DNA from: Sphingobium fontiphilum
GTDB lineage: Bacteria > Pseudomonadota > Alphaproteobacteria > Sphingomonadales > Sphingomonadaceae
Length of the DNA stretch: 64,000 nucleotides
Reading direction: 5' to 3'
Assembly (NCBI RefSeq): GCF_014196635.1
Contig: NZ_JACIEB010000002.1
Coordinates: 434,001 to 498,000 of the forward strand
The position numbers and the translations under genes were made by a program. A model generated the notes under the pieces. That model ran no database searches, was not told the DNA's origin, and saw only the letters and a list, made by a program, of their open reading frames with translations. The stretch's first letter is position 1, and each line of letters begins with the position of its first letter. Positions 1 to 9,163 of this stretch are shown piece by piece.

Positions 1-28
1 GGGGTAGGTAGCGCATTCTGACTCCTTC

Positions 29-115
29 TCCCCTCCCCTTCAGGGGAGGGGCCGGGGGTGGGGCGGTGCCCGGAAGAGAAGCCCCAACCCAACCCCTCCC
101 CTGAAGGGGAGGGGC
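29..115. repeat. Inverted pair of GC-rich palindromic repeats
   Basis: Two near-identical palindromic units face each other. Each contains CCCCTCCCCT, a TCA or TGA centre and AGGGGAGGGG, followed by a G-rich (or C-rich) flank. The left unit spans about 29-64 and the right about 81-115, so the pair could fold into one large hairpin. This resembles the REP/BIME-type intergenic elements of sphingomonads. It lies 14 bases past the end of gcvH and may also stop transcription of gcvT-gcvH, although no T-run is present. Confidence 0.75.
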
Positions 116-128
116 TATTATGGGTTTC

Positions 129-500
129 TCACAGGCTGGCCACGAACGTCTTGTAGGCGGCCTCGTTCATCAGGCCCTTGAGTTCCTCGGCATCGGCGAT
201 GCGCAGCTTGAAGAACCAGCCATCCTCTTCGGGGTCGCTGTTGACGAGCGCGGGTTCATCCTCCAGCGCGCCGTTGGTTTCGACGACTTCGCCCGCAATC
301 GGGGCGTAGACGTCCGACGCGGCCTTGACCGATTCGACCACGGCGGCGTCGTCGCCCTTTTCGAAGGTCGCGCCTTCATCGGGCAGTTCGACGAACACGA
401 TGTCGCCCAGTTGTTCCTGCGCATAATCGGTAATGCCCACGGTGGCGATGTCGCCTTCGACATCGATCCATTCATGTTCGTCAGTGAAATAACGGCTCAT
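129..500 (-). CDS. gcvH: Glycine cleavage system H protein
   Basis: This is the lipoyl carrier of the glycine cleavage complex; it shuttles the aminomethyl group between the P, T and L proteins in the cytoplasm. The 123 residues match the usual family length. The lipoylation motif [13 protein letters not shown] is present, with the acceptor lysine at residue 59, inside the N-terminal hammerhead fold. The ATG follows a GAGGGGAG ribosome-binding site. The gene lies 24 bases after gcvT on the same strand, so both should be on one riboswitch-controlled transcript. gcvP is not visible; it may lie beyond the left edge of the window. Confidence 0.97.
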   Translation of the reverse strand: MSRYFTDEHEWIDVEGDIATVGITDYAQEQLGDIVFVELPDEGATFEKGDDAAVVESVKAASDVYAPIAGEVVETNGALEDEPALVNSDPEEDGWFFKLRIADAEELKGLMNEAAYKTFVASL

Positions 501-524
501 CTTTGTGCTCCCCTCAAAGAAAGA

Positions 525-1679
525 TCAGGCCCTGGCCCTGCGATAACGGTGCGGCACGAACGGCATGGGCGCAACCGTTGCGGCAATCCGCTTGCCGCGC
601 ACCTCGATGGCGAGCGCAGTGCCAACGGTCGCCAGATCATTGTCGATCCACGCCATGGCGATGGGGGCGCCCACGGTCGGGGCAAAGCCGCCCGACGTCA
701 CCGTGCCGACCTGCTTGTCGCCCGCCAGCACCGGCGCGCCTTCGCGCGCGGGCAGGCGCCCTTCGATGGTCAGGCCGACGCGGCGCTGCACCGGGCCTTC
801 GCTCAATTCCCGCATCACCCGGCCATGACCGAAAAAGCCGCCTTCCGCCCGGCGGCGCTTGCCGATGGCAAAACCCAGGTCAGCGCCGATGGCGCTGACG
901 TCGGGGGTCAGATCATGCCCATAAAGCGGCAAACCCGCCTCCAGTCGCAACGAATCGCGCGCGCCAAGACCGATAGGTTTGACCTGCGGCAGGGCGCACA
1001 GCGCATCGGCCAGCAGCGTCACGGAGTCGGCGGGCACGCTGATTTCAAAGCCATCCTCGCCGGTATAGCCCGACCGGCTGATCCACAACGGCGCGCCGCG
1101 CCAGGCGAACAGGCCCGATTGCATGAAGAACAGATCGGCGGCACCGGGGATCAGGCTGGCCAGCGCCTCGCCCGCCTCCGGCCCTTGCAGCGCGAGCAGC
1201 GCCTGCTCGTCCATATGGTTCATGGTCACTTCGTCGGGCAGATGTTCGATCATCCAGCCGATGTCGTCATATTTGGTCGCGCCGTTCACCACCATGTAAA
1301 TGGCCGCGCCGTCGAACGCGCCGTCGCCCGGCCGCGACACCATCAGGTCGTCGAGGATGCCGCCATCGGCGTCCATCAGCATCGAATAACGCTGACGAAA
1401 GGGTTTCAGCCCCTTGATGTCGGCGGGCAAAAGCGCCTCCAACGCCGCGTCCACGCCCTCACCCGAAAAGGCGATCTGGCCCATATGGCTGACGTCGAAC
1501 AGCCCGGCATGTTCGCGGGTCCAGCCATGTTCGGCCATGATGCCTTCATACTGGATCGGCATGTGATAGCCGGCAAAGCCCACCATCCGCGCGCCCTTTT
1601 CCCGGTGCCAGCCGTCGAGCGGCAGCGCCATCAGGGGCAGTTCTTCTTCCAATGTGGCGACGTCGTCGTTGACGGTCAT
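525..1679 (-). CDS. gcvT: Glycine cleavage T protein (aminomethyltransferase)
   Basis: This enzyme transfers the methylene group from aminomethylated H protein to tetrahydrofolate, releasing ammonia. The 384 residues include the family landmarks FAGYHMPIQY near the N-terminus, FDVSHMGQI, the YTGEDGFEI stretch in mid-protein, and a C-terminal barrel domain with the GxVTSGGFAP motif. The start chosen has GGAAAGG about 10 bases upstream. Met17 is an alternative, but it would leave a shorter N-terminus. It is the first gene after the tandem glycine riboswitch and is followed by gcvH. Confidence 0.97.
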   Translation of the reverse strand: MTVNDDVATLEEELPLMALPLDGWHREKGARMVGFAGYHMPIQYEGIMAEHGWTREHAGLFDVSHMGQIAFSGEGVDAALEALLPADIKGLKPFRQRYSMLMDADGGILDDLMVSRPGDGAFDGAAIYMVVNGATKYDDIGWMIEHLPDEVTMNHMDEQALLALQGPEAGEALASLIPGAADLFFMQSGLFAWRGAPLWISRSGYTGEDGFEISVPADSVTLLADALCALPQVKPIGLGARDSLRLEAGLPLYGHDLTPDVSAIGADLGFAIGKRRRAEGGFFGHGRVMRELSEGPVQRRVGLTIEGRLPAREGAPVLAGDKQVGTVTSGGFAPTVGAPIAMAWIDNDLATVGTALAIEVRGKRIAATVAPMPFVPHRYRRARA

Positions 1680-1749
1680 CGGGCGGCCTTTCCGTAGGGG
1701 GTCAATGGCGACAAACGAATGGAGGCCGAAACGGCCGCCATGCCCTTTG

Positions 1750-1950
1750 CCACCCCCTCTGTCACGGAACCTGAGAGCTTTGACCAGCGGCCTTGCGACC
1801 GCATGGCTTACCCCTTCGGTGGGACGGGCGCGCCCGTCCGCTTTCCAGAGCGCCTGCCCATGATGCGGTCCTTTGGCCTGAGAGATTCCGGGGCGGTTGC
1901 TCCTTCGGCGACGGCGTTCGGCCTGAAAGGCCCGCCATGCTCTCCCGCAT
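1750..1950 (-). promoter_or_regulatory. Tandem glycine riboswitch
   Basis: Read on the minus strand, two consecutive aptamers are recognisable. The first (about 1948-1865) starts GCGGGAGAG, contains CGCCGAAGGAGCAA, and closes with AATCTCTCAGGCCAAAGGAC. The second (about 1850-1750) has CTCTGGAAAG, ACCGAAGGGG, and GCTCTCAGGTTCCGTGACAGAG. These are the conserved segments of the glycine riboswitch (gcvT RNA motif), arranged as the usual tandem pair joined by a short linker. It sits about 70 bases upstream of gcvT. In this family glycine binding normally raises expression of the cleavage system. Exact ends are estimates. Confidence 0.95.
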
Positions 1951-2015
1951 CATGCCCGGCGCCGAATCCTCGAAGCCGGAGACTGTCACCGCCATGCGAG
2001 AATCACGGGCTCGCG

Positions 2016-3173
2016 TCAATCGCTCGATGCAAAGAGTTCGGCATGGCGGTTCTGGGCATAACGATCGGTCATGCCGGCGATGAAGTCAGCAATGTGGCGG
2101 CTGCGCTCCGGCTCCGCTCCGCCGCACTGGGCGGCCCATTCGACCGGCATCAGCCTGGGGTCGGCCTGATAGGCGTTAAAAAGGTCGGTCACCACCACCC
2201 GCGCCCGGTCGGCGGCCGCCAGTTGCGAGGGGTGATGATAGAGCGAGGCATACATGAAGCGTTTTAGTTCCCGCTCCATCGCCGCCATCCCCGGCGAAAA
2301 GCCGATCAACGGCCGCCCGGCGTGGCGAACGTCATCGGCGCGATCTACACCCGCCGCCGCGATGGCCGCCCGGCTGTTGTCGATCAGGTCCATGACCATC
2401 AGGCCGATCTGTTCGCGCACCAGTTCGCGCAGCAACCGGTCGGCGGGCAGGTCGGGATAGCGGCTTCGCACCCGTTCCCAGCTTTTCGCCACCAGCGGCA
2501 CAGTCAGCAACTGATCGAGCGTCAGCAGGCCCGCGCGCAGCCCGTCGTCGATGTCGTGATTGTCATAGGCGATGTCGTCGGCGATGGCCGCGACCTGCGC
2601 CTCCAGACTGGCGTGGGTGGACAGGTCGAGCGGGAAGAGCGCGTCGACTTCGCGCATGGCCCAGCCGGGATGGATGACCGGGCCATTATGCTTGGCCAGC
2701 CCCTCCAGCATGTCCCAGCTCAGATTGAGGCCGGGATGGCGGGGATAGGGACATTCGAGCAGCATCAACGTCCGCAACGTATGGGCGTTATGGTCAAAGC
2801 CGCCATGCGCTTCGAGGGCCTGCTCCAGCGCATCTTCGCCTGCATGGCCGAAGGGCGGATGGCCGATGTCATGGGCCAGGCACAGCGCCTCGGTCAGATC
2901 CTCGTTCAGCGCCAGCGTGCGCGCGACCGTGCGGCCGATCTGCGCGACCTCCAGGCTGTGGGTCAGGCGAACGCGATAATGGTCGCCATCGGGGGCGACG
3001 AAAACCTGCGTCTTGTGGCGCAAACGGCGAAAGGCGATGGAATGGATGATGCGGTCGCGGTCGCGCTGGAACATGTCGCGCGGGCCGCGCGTCTCGCCGC
3101 CCGGCTCCGGGTGCTGGCGACCCCGGCTCCGGTCGGGGTGGCAGGCATAGGGGGCAAGGAAGGGCCTCGTCAT
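2016..3173 (-). CDS. dgt: dGTPase-like HD-domain triphosphohydrolase
   Basis: Family members hydrolyse dGTP or other dNTPs to the nucleoside and tripolyphosphate, or act as dNTP-activated nucleotide hydrolases. The protein has 385 residues. The metal-binding HD motif is visible: His72 in RLTHSLEVAQ, then His101-Asp102 in CLAHDIGHPPFGHAGE, with the downstream DDIAYDNHDID segment. The N-terminal FQRDRDRIIHSIAFRRL is typical of the short (type 2) proteins. The ATG giving MTRPFLAPYA is preferred over one seven codons upstream because homologues begin in this way. It lies upstream of the riboswitch and is probably separately transcribed. Confidence 0.92.
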   Translation of the reverse strand: MTRPFLAPYACHPDRSRGRQHPEPGGETRGPRDMFQRDRDRIIHSIAFRRLRHKTQVFVAPDGDHYRVRLTHSLEVAQIGRTVARTLALNEDLTEALCLAHDIGHPPFGHAGEDALEQALEAHGGFDHNAHTLRTLMLLECPYPRHPGLNLSWDMLEGLAKHNGPVIHPGWAMREVDALFPLDLSTHASLEAQVAAIADDIAYDNHDIDDGLRAGLLTLDQLLTVPLVAKSWERVRSRYPDLPADRLLRELVREQIGLMVMDLIDNSRAAIAAAGVDRADDVRHAGRPLIGFSPGMAAMERELKRFMYASLYHHPSQLAAADRARVVVTDLFNAYQADPRLMPVEWAAQCGGAEPERSRHIADFIAGMTDRYAQNRHAELFASSD

Positions 3174-3221
3174 CGCCCCGCCTCTACCGCCCAAAGAGGA
3201 AGGAATAAAGCATCGTTCGGA

Positions 3222-5261
3222 TCAGTTGCCGATCCGGTCGACTTCCTCGCCCGCCTTGCTCTGCCAGGCGAAGACATCCGCGCCCTTGGCCTTCAGCTCT
3301 TCCTCGACCGCCTTGGCGCGGGCGAAGCTGGCGAAGGGGCCGACGAGCAGCCGATTGGTCCGGCCCCAACTCGCCGCCCAGGCATCCTGCGGCGCCAGAA
3401 CCGAATAGCGGGCGCGCAATTTCTTCATGGTGAAGCCCAGCGCCGACCGGCTCTGGCCGACGCCGACCTGGACCCAGTTGCGCGACGGATTGTCCGCCAG
3501 CCGCTTCTTCTCGGCGGCTTCCGCCTTCGCCCTGGCGTCGGCTTCCGCCTTGGCCCTGGCGGCGGCGACCTTCTTCGCTTTCTCGGCGGCGGCCTCCTGC
3601 GCGGCGCGGCGCGCGGCCTGGATCTTCTCGATCTCGGTCAGATCCACCGGCGCGACATCATGGCGCAGTTCCGAATCCGGCACGTCGATGGCGCGGATGA
3701 TGTCGGCCAGGGTGCGCGTCGCTTGGGGATCGGGCGGCGGCGCAGCGGTGGCGCTGTCCGCTGGCGTTGCTGGCGCAGGTTCGACCGCCCCCGCCGATGT
3801 CGCGTCCACAGGGGCAGGCGCTGGCGAGGATGCGGCCTGCGGCGCCGGCGTTTCGGTCGCAGGGGCAGGTTTCTCCACGACCGGCGCAGGCGGCCCTGGC
3901 ACCACCTCGCGGCGGGGCGCCATCGCGACCTGCACGGCAGGCGCCAGCGAAGGGGCACGAACCGCAGACGAGCCCGGCGTGAGCGTCGCCACAGAGGGTT
4001 TGGGCGCAGCCGTTTCGGGCTCAAGCGGCGCAGGCGCGACCGCGACCTTGGCCGGATCGGCCTTTGCCTCAGCGGAGGCGGGGGTCGACGCCGGCACAGG
4101 CGCGCTATTGGCGGACAGTCCCGGCGCGGCGTCCCTGGCCGCGATTTTGACCTCAGGCGGGGCAACCGGCTTCGGCGCAGGCTTTTCGGGCAGAGGCTGT
4201 ACCACGGCAGTTGCGGCCGACGGCAGCGGAATGGTGGGCTGCGGCGCGGGAGGGGGTGGCGGAACCGGCTCCGGCTCGGCCGGAGCGACGGGCATCGCAG
4301 GAGCATCGTTGACGGCCAACTGCGTATCGCGCTTACGACGGCGATCACCCGCCCGGCGGGGCGATCCATCGCCGGACGAACGGCGGACGCCCGCGCGACG
4401 GATCGGACCAGTTTCCGGGGCCACGGGCGCGGTCTCGGCAACCTTGGTGGCCGGGGCTGGCGCGCCATTGGCCGATGGCGCGGCCGTGGTCGGGGTGATC
4501 GCCGCGATCTGCGTCCCGATCCGCGCTGGAAAATGCCCCAGATGCACCGCCGCCGCCTTTTGCGCGCCGGTCAGATAGGGCATCTTCTGCAAATAGGGGA
4601 CAAGGCCGGTCGCCAGTTGGGCGGGCAATGTCTGCTCGGCGATCTTGCGCGCATCGTCCTGACGGTTGTTCATCGCCAGGATGAAGGCGCGATAGCGCCA
4701 GGCCGCCCGGTCGCTCTTGTAGAGCAGGGGCTTGAGCACCTGTTCGGCGGCGTCGACCTGCCCCGATATGCCCAGCGACGCGGCATAGCGCCGGATCAGT
4801 TCGGGGTCGTCCGGGGTCGCCTTCAACGCGGTGCGATAATCCTCCTGCGCGCCCGCCTGATCCCCCGTCAGGTCGCGGGCCAGCGCGCGGTAGGGCGCGA
4901 AATTGGCCGCGTTATAGCCGATGCGCGACGCCTGATCGAACAGGGTCAGCGCCTGCGCCGGGTTCTGCATGGCCAGCATCACCCGGCCCTGCCCGGCCTT
5001 GATCCGGCCGTTGCCGCTTTCGATCGCATCGGCGCGGGCGAAGAAACCGGCCGCCGCCTGCGGATCGTCCAGCGCCAGCGCCGCTTCGCCCGCACCGATC
5101 AGCGCGTTCACGTCGCGCGGATTGGCGGCAAGGCGGGCGAGATGGCCGTTCAAGTCCTGCGCTTCGGCAGGGCGAACCAGTTCAGCCTGGCTGAATTGAG
5201 CCATGGCGGGGGCGCCGGCGAACGCGGCGACGAGAATCCAGAAAGGCGCTTTTGTCACCAC
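3222..5261 (-). CDS. Secreted TPR and SPOR-domain protein
   Basis: The 679-residue protein starts with a signal peptide (hydrophobic residues 5-20, AMA before Gln22). TPR-like alpha-helical repeats follow from about 25 to 260. A very long Pro/Ala-rich low-complexity linker runs to about 560, then a charged Ala/Lys helix, and residues about 600-675 form a SPOR domain (NWVQVGVGQSRSALGF, then LLVGPFASFARAKAVEEEL). SPOR domains bind denuded septal peptidoglycan, so a periplasmic role at the division site is likely. It starts at GTG (a second GTG follows). It lies downstream of ftsZ on the same strand, behind a hairpin that may separate the two transcripts. Confidence 0.85.
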   Translation of the reverse strand: MVTKAPFWILVAAFAGAPAMAQFSQAELVRPAEAQDLNGHLARLAANPRDVNALIGAGEAALALDDPQAAAGFFARADAIESGNGRIKAGQGRVMLAMQNPAQALTLFDQASRIGYNAANFAPYRALARDLTGDQAGAQEDYRTALKATPDDPELIRRYAASLGISGQVDAAEQVLKPLLYKSDRAAWRYRAFILAMNNRQDDARKIAEQTLPAQLATGLVPYLQKMPYLTGAQKAAAVHLGHFPARIGTQIAAITPTTAAPSANGAPAPATKVAETAPVAPETGPIRRAGVRRSSGDGSPRRAGDRRRKRDTQLAVNDAPAMPVAPAEPEPVPPPPPAPQPTIPLPSAATAVVQPLPEKPAPKPVAPPEVKIAARDAAPGLSANSAPVPASTPASAEAKADPAKVAVAPAPLEPETAAPKPSVATLTPGSSAVRAPSLAPAVQVAMAPRREVVPGPPAPVVEKPAPATETPAPQAASSPAPAPVDATSAGAVEPAPATPADSATAAPPPDPQATRTLADIIRAIDVPDSELRHDVAPVDLTEIEKIQAARRAAQEAAAEKAKKVAAARAKAEADARAKAEAAEKKRLADNPSRNWVQVGVGQSRSALGFTMKKLRARYSVLAPQDAWAASWGRTNRLLVGPFASFARAKAVEEELKAKGADVFAWQSKAGEEVDRIGN

Positions 5262-5361
5262 GACGCCTTAGAGCCTTTTGCCCCCCGGCGGAAATGCCCA
5301 TGCGAGAGGTCGCCGCATTTTCCGATCCGTTGATCGTAAAGGGACCGCAACGATGGCAGAA

Positions 5362-5404
5362 GGCCAGCGGGTCGACCGGCATCATGCCGCACGACCCGCT
5401 GGCC
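5362..5404 (-). terminator. Hairpin after ftsZ
   Basis: A perfect 13-base inverted repeat (GGCCAGCGGGTCG at 5362-5374 and its complement at 5392-5404) begins six bases after the ftsZ stop codon. The loop contains a second small dyad (CGGCAT/ATGCCG). No strong T-run follows, so this could be a weak terminator or an mRNA-end stabiliser for the dcw transcript. Confidence 0.6.
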
Positions 5405-5410
5405 AATGGA

Positions 5411-6817
5411 TTACTGGTTGCTCTGACGGTTGAGGAAGCGCGGGATTTCGACACCGGGCGCGCCATCGGCGTCGGCCGGCTTGTCGACGCCGCGCGTCAG
5501 GCCCGCCATCCGTTCGAACAGCGTGCCGCCACCCGTGGCGACGCGCGGCGCAGGCGCGGCGATCGGTGCGGGTTCGGGCGCGGCGCTGTCGGCGCCAAGC
5601 ACCAGTTCATCGTCGCCATCATCGGAAAAGACGGCGGCCGGGCGCGACGGCGCCATGGGCGCAGGCTGCGGCGCTTCGACCGGCGCAGCCGCCGCAGGTG
5701 CGGCGGGCACGTCCAGTTCCAGCGGCTCTTCGACCGGAGCGGGCGGCGCCACCGGAGCGGCAGCGGCAGGCGCAGGAGCGGCGGCGGGAACCGACACCGC
5801 CGGGCGGTTGGCGAAGCTGAACGGCTGCGAAGCGGGCGCGGCCACGCCGACTTCGCTGTCGATGCCGGTGGCGACGACCGAAACGCGGATCTTGCCGTTC
5901 AGATTATCGTTGAAGGCGCTGCCCCAGATGATGTTCGCGTCCGGATCCACCAGTTCGCGAATATGGTTGGCGGCCTCATCCACCTCCATCAGGCGCATGT
6001 CCTCGCCGCCGACGATGGACACGATCACGCCCTTCGCGCCGCGCATCGACACGCCGTCCAGCAGCGGGTTGGCGATCGCCTTTTCCGCCGCCTGGAGCGC
6101 ACGGCCGTCGCCTTCGGCTTCGCCGGTTCCCATCATCGCCTTGCCCATTTCGCCCATCACCGATCGCACGTCGGCAAAGTCGAGGTTGATGAGGCCCGGC
6201 ATGATCATCAGGTCGGTGATCGACCGGACGCCCTGCTGCAACACCTCGTCAGCCATCTGGAAGGCTTCCTTGAAGGTGGTGTTGGGGTTGGCGATCAGGA
6301 ACAGATTCTGGTTCGGGATGACGATCAGGGTATCGACATGCTTTTGCAGCTCCTCGATCCCCGCCTCGGCCGACTTCATGCGGCGATTACCCTCGAAGGT
6401 GAAGGGCTTGGTCACCACGCCGACGGTCAATATGCCGCGATCACGCGCCGCCTTGGCGATGACGGGGGCCGCACCCGTGCCGGTGCCGCCGCCCATGCCG
6501 GCGGTGATGAAGCACATATGCGCGCCTTCCAGCGCATTTTCGACCGACGCGATGGTTTCTTCCGCCGCGGCCTTCCCGATTTCGGGGCGCGAACCGGCGC
6601 CCAGCCCTTCGGTGATCTGCGGCCCAAGCTGAATGCGCCGTTCAGCGGGCGAGCTGTTGAGCGCCTGGGCATCGGTATTGGCGACGATGAAATCCACGCC
6701 TTCGACGCTCGCCGCGATCATGTTGGCGATGGCGTTGCCGCCCGCCCCGCCGACGCCGATCACCGCGATGCGCGGCTTCAGTTCGTCCACATGCGGCGGG
6801 CTGATCTCGATGCTCAT
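5411..6817 (-). CDS. ftsZ: Cell division protein FtsZ
   Basis: FtsZ is the tubulin-like GTPase that polymerises into the cytokinetic ring. The 468 residues show [14 protein letters not shown] near the start, the tubulin signature GGGTGTG at about residue 112, and the T7-loop region NLDFADV. A long Pro/Ala-rich linker (about 320-440) leads to the conserved C-terminal peptide EIPRFLNRQ, which docks FtsA and other ring partners. The start MSIEISPPH is preferred because AAGGAGCAG lies about 5 bases upstream; an in-frame ATG 16 codons earlier lacks support. It is the last gene of the division cluster, 107 bases after ftsA. Confidence 0.98.
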   Translation of the reverse strand: MSIEISPPHVDELKPRIAVIGVGGAGGNAIANMIAASVEGVDFIVANTDAQALNSSPAERRIQLGPQITEGLGAGSRPEIGKAAAEETIASVENALEGAHMCFITAGMGGGTGTGAAPVIAKAARDRGILTVGVVTKPFTFEGNRRMKSAEAGIEELQKHVDTLIVIPNQNLFLIANPNTTFKEAFQMADEVLQQGVRSITDLMIMPGLINLDFADVRSVMGEMGKAMMGTGEAEGDGRALQAAEKAIANPLLDGVSMRGAKGVIVSIVGGEDMRLMEVDEAANHIRELVDPDANIIWGSAFNDNLNGKIRVSVVATGIDSEVGVAAPASQPFSFANRPAVSVPAAAPAPAAAAPVAPPAPVEEPLELDVPAAPAAAAPVEAPQPAPMAPSRPAAVFSDDGDDELVLGADSAAPEPAPIAAPAPRVATGGGTLFERMAGLTRGVDKPADADGAPGVEIPRFLNRQSNQ

Positions 6818-6924
6818 AAACTCTGCTCCTTCAGCTTCCTGTGCGGCGAAGCGAACCGTCATCAAATGTTAACAGCAAATATTGGTGTATTTCACCAGTT
6901 AATTTCGTTCCATGATCTTTCGGG
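6818..6924 (-). promoter_or_regulatory. AT-rich ftsA-ftsZ spacer, likely ftsZ promoter/leader
   Basis: This 107-base spacer is clearly richer in A and T than the neighbouring genes and is one of the few real gaps in an otherwise overlapping cluster. On the minus strand it contains two TTAA cores (6899-6902 and 6869-6872), a small dyad TGGTG/CACCA, and the ftsZ ribosome-binding site. A dedicated ftsZ promoter is a reasonable inference, but I see no convincing -35/-10 pair. Confidence 0.35.
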
Positions 6925-8211
6925 TCAATAATTGGCCCTGATCGCCCGCATCATCCGTTGCCACCACATCGGTGCGCCGACACGATGCACCGTCTGGTGC
7001 GCGGGCGCCATGGTGCGGAGATCAACCGGGTTGGATGCGCCATAAAGCGCCAATCCCGCCAGCGTCGCAAAGGCCGGGCCGCTATGCGCTTCGGGCAGCG
7101 CGGTCAAGCCGCGCGGGCGGCCGATGCGCACCGCCCGGCCCAGCGCGCCCTGCGCATAATCGGCAATCCCCTTCATTTCCGCGCCGCCGCCGGTCAACAC
7201 CACCTGCCGCCCGGTGGGCGAATTGAAACCCATGCCCGCCAGCACGCCGTTCACTTCAGCCATGATCTGATTCAATCGTTCGCAAATCACCCCGACCAGC
7301 GCCGCGCGGGTGATGCGCCCACCATCGGCATTGGGGCCCGCCGCCTGGCTCATCGCGGTATCCGCCCCGCCGACCGGCGCGATCTCGATCATCTCGCGGA
7401 AATCGCGGCGGTTCTGCATCGCCGAACCATAAAAGCATTTGATCCGCTCCGCCTGGCTGCGGCGAATGCCGAAGGCCGACGCGATGTCGTCGGTGATGTC
7501 GGACGCGCCGATGGGAATGCTGTGCAGCCCCACCAGCATCCCGCCCGCATAGAGCGAGACATTGGTGACGCCCGCGCCCAGTTCAATCAGGGCCACGCCC
7601 AGGTCGCGTTCCTCTTCCGACAGGCAGGCAAGGCCCGTCGCGGTCGGCGCGGCGACGATGGAATTGACGTTCAGATAGGCGCCACGGACGCACAGGTCGA
7701 GATTGGCGAGCGGCGCGCCATCGGCCAGCACGACATGGATGTCGACGCTCAGCGTATCGGCGTGCATGCCCAGCGGCTTCTTCACATTCACCTTGTTATT
7801 CAAGGTGAAGCAGGTCGGCTGGGCGTGGAGGACGATGCGGCCATCGGGGTCGATCCCCTGCCGCCCGGTCGCCAGCAGGTCGTCGATGTCGGCCTGTTCG
7901 ACCCGGTCGCCGCCCATGTCGCGCTCGACCGTGACGACGTCGCTGACCAGGCTGCCGCCCGAAAAGCTGACCCACACATCCTCGATATTGGTGCCCGCGA
8001 CCCGTTCGGCCTGCTCCACCGTCTCGCGGACGGCCAGTTCGGTGCGCTCCATGTCGACGATGAAGCCGCGCCGCACGCCCCGGCTTTCGCGCTGCCCGGT
8101 GCCCAGGATCGCCAGTTCGCCGGTATCCGTGCGCCCCGCGATCATGGCGGAAACCTTCCACGATCCGATGTCGATCGCGGTGATCAGCTTTTCGACTCTG
8201 GGTTGCGGCAT
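6925..8211 (-). CDS. ftsA: Cell division protein FtsA
   Basis: FtsA is the actin-like membrane anchor of the FtsZ ring. The 428 residues contain the phosphate-1 loop (ITAIDIGSWKVSAMIAG), the SHS2/1C insertion with FTLNNKVNVKKPLG, the phosphate-2 region IELGAGVTNVSLY, and an adenosine-binding VVLTGGGAEMKGI motif. The C-terminus (WWQRMMRAIRANY) looks like an amphipathic membrane-targeting helix. The start MPQPRVEKL lies 4 bases after the ftsQ stop, which favours it over the longer reading. Confidence 0.97.
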   Translation of the reverse strand: MPQPRVEKLITAIDIGSWKVSAMIAGRTDTGELAILGTGQRESRGVRRGFIVDMERTELAVRETVEQAERVAGTNIEDVWVSFSGGSLVSDVVTVERDMGGDRVEQADIDDLLATGRQGIDPDGRIVLHAQPTCFTLNNKVNVKKPLGMHADTLSVDIHVVLADGAPLANLDLCVRGAYLNVNSIVAAPTATGLACLSEEERDLGVALIELGAGVTNVSLYAGGMLVGLHSIPIGASDITDDIASAFGIRRSQAERIKCFYGSAMQNRRDFREMIEIAPVGGADTAMSQAAGPNADGGRITRAALVGVICERLNQIMAEVNGVLAGMGFNSPTGRQVVLTGGGAEMKGIADYAQGALGRAVRIGRPRGLTALPEAHSGPAFATLAGLALYGASNPVDLRTMAPAHQTVHRVGAPMWWQRMMRAIRANY

Positions 8212-8215
8212 GATG

Positions 8216-9163
8216 TCAGCCCTCCTCGCCCGATGGTTCCACCTTTGCCGCATCCGATGGCGCGCCTGTCTTCACCGCCTCCTTTTCGGGCAGCCGCAGG
8301 ACGAAACGATCGGGATCGCGCATGTCGAATTTCACGATGCCCCGGCCCAGCAGCCGGTTGACCCCGTCCATCCGCGCGAAATTGACAAGAGCGCCCGCCG
8401 ACGCCTTGTCCCCTTCGGGCAGGGACAGCGTTTCGCCAGACTGGAAGCGCAGATCCCAGCGGCGATTGCCCACCCAGGTCGCGCCCGCCAGCATGGGCTT
8501 CAATGCCGGGGCATTATCCATCAACCGGTTGAGTCCCGCCGTCTGGCGGTTCGCATTGGGGCCGACAACCAGCGGCAGGTCGGGCATGGCGCTGGGCGAC
8601 ACCGCCTGCAACACCGCGCCCGAAACGTCGATCAGCGCCAGCCTGCCCTGATGCTGCCAGATCGCCACCGGCTCGCGCTCGACAATGTCGACCACCAGCG
8701 TGTCGGGCAGGCGGCGGGAAATCCGCGCATCCTTCACCCAGCCGAGCTTGAGCATCTCGCCCCGCACCTTGGGCAGGTCCAGCGCCAGCATGGACCGGTC
8801 CACCTGCCCCAGCGCGATATTGTAGACGGGCAGTTCGTCCATCCGCTCGACGCCGCGGACCTCGACCTTCCCGACCTCGAAACCCGCGCGCGACGCCAGC
8901 GCTTCCGCCTGTTGCCAGGCCATGCCGGGCAGGCCCAGGAACATCGCGGTCAACCCCAGAAAGCCGGCAACGACGGCCACGATCGTCCAGCTCGCCACTT
9001 TCTGAAGCGTCGTGTCGCTCACCGGCAACATGTCGAGAATGCGGTCGAGCCGCGACTGGCGCTTGAGCGTCCGGCCGCTGCTGACCGTCGCCTTTGCCCG
9101 CGCCTTGCCCCGCGCCGCCGCCGGGCGCGCCGCGCTGCCCCGTTTGATCCGTGTGTCAGCCAT
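8216..9163 (-). CDS. ftsQ: Cell division protein FtsQ
   Basis: FtsQ is a bitopic inner-membrane protein of the FtsQLB subcomplex, which activates septal peptidoglycan synthesis. The 315 residues comprise a basic, Ala-rich cytoplasmic tail, one transmembrane segment at about residues 57-80 (VASWTIVAVVAGFLGLTAMF), a POTRA domain starting near FEVGKVEVRGVERM, and a beta domain ending near residue 290. The start MADTRIKRG overlaps the end of ddl by 8 bases. A longer open reading with an Arg/Gly-rich extension exists but is not needed. Confidence 0.95.
   Translation of the reverse strand: MADTRIKRGSAARPAAARGKARAKATVSSGRTLKRQSRLDRILDMLPVSDTTLQKVASWTIVAVVAGFLGLTAMFLGLPGMAWQQAEALASRAGFEVGKVEVRGVERMDELPVYNIALGQVDRSMLALDLPKVRGEMLKLGWVKDARISRRLPDTLVVDIVEREPVAIWQHQGRLALIDVSGAVLQAVSPSAMPDLPLVVGPNANRQTAGLNRLMDNAPALKPMLAGATWVGNRRWDLRFQSGETLSLPEGDKASAGALVNFARMDGVNRLLGRGIVKFDMRDPDRFVLRLPEKEAVKTGAPSDAAKVEPSGEEG

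Noticed and set aside
2322..5333. A very long plus-strand open frame opposite dgt and the SPOR gene
   Set aside because: It is the mirror of GC-rich coding sequence on the minus strand; the translation is His/Arg/Gly-rich and without family features, while the opposite strand has clear domains.
5262..5410. A small minus-strand open frame with a CHRC motif between ftsZ and the SPOR gene
   Set aside because: It runs through the ftsZ hairpin and into the SPOR gene in another frame, with no ribosome-binding site; a chance zinc-like motif.
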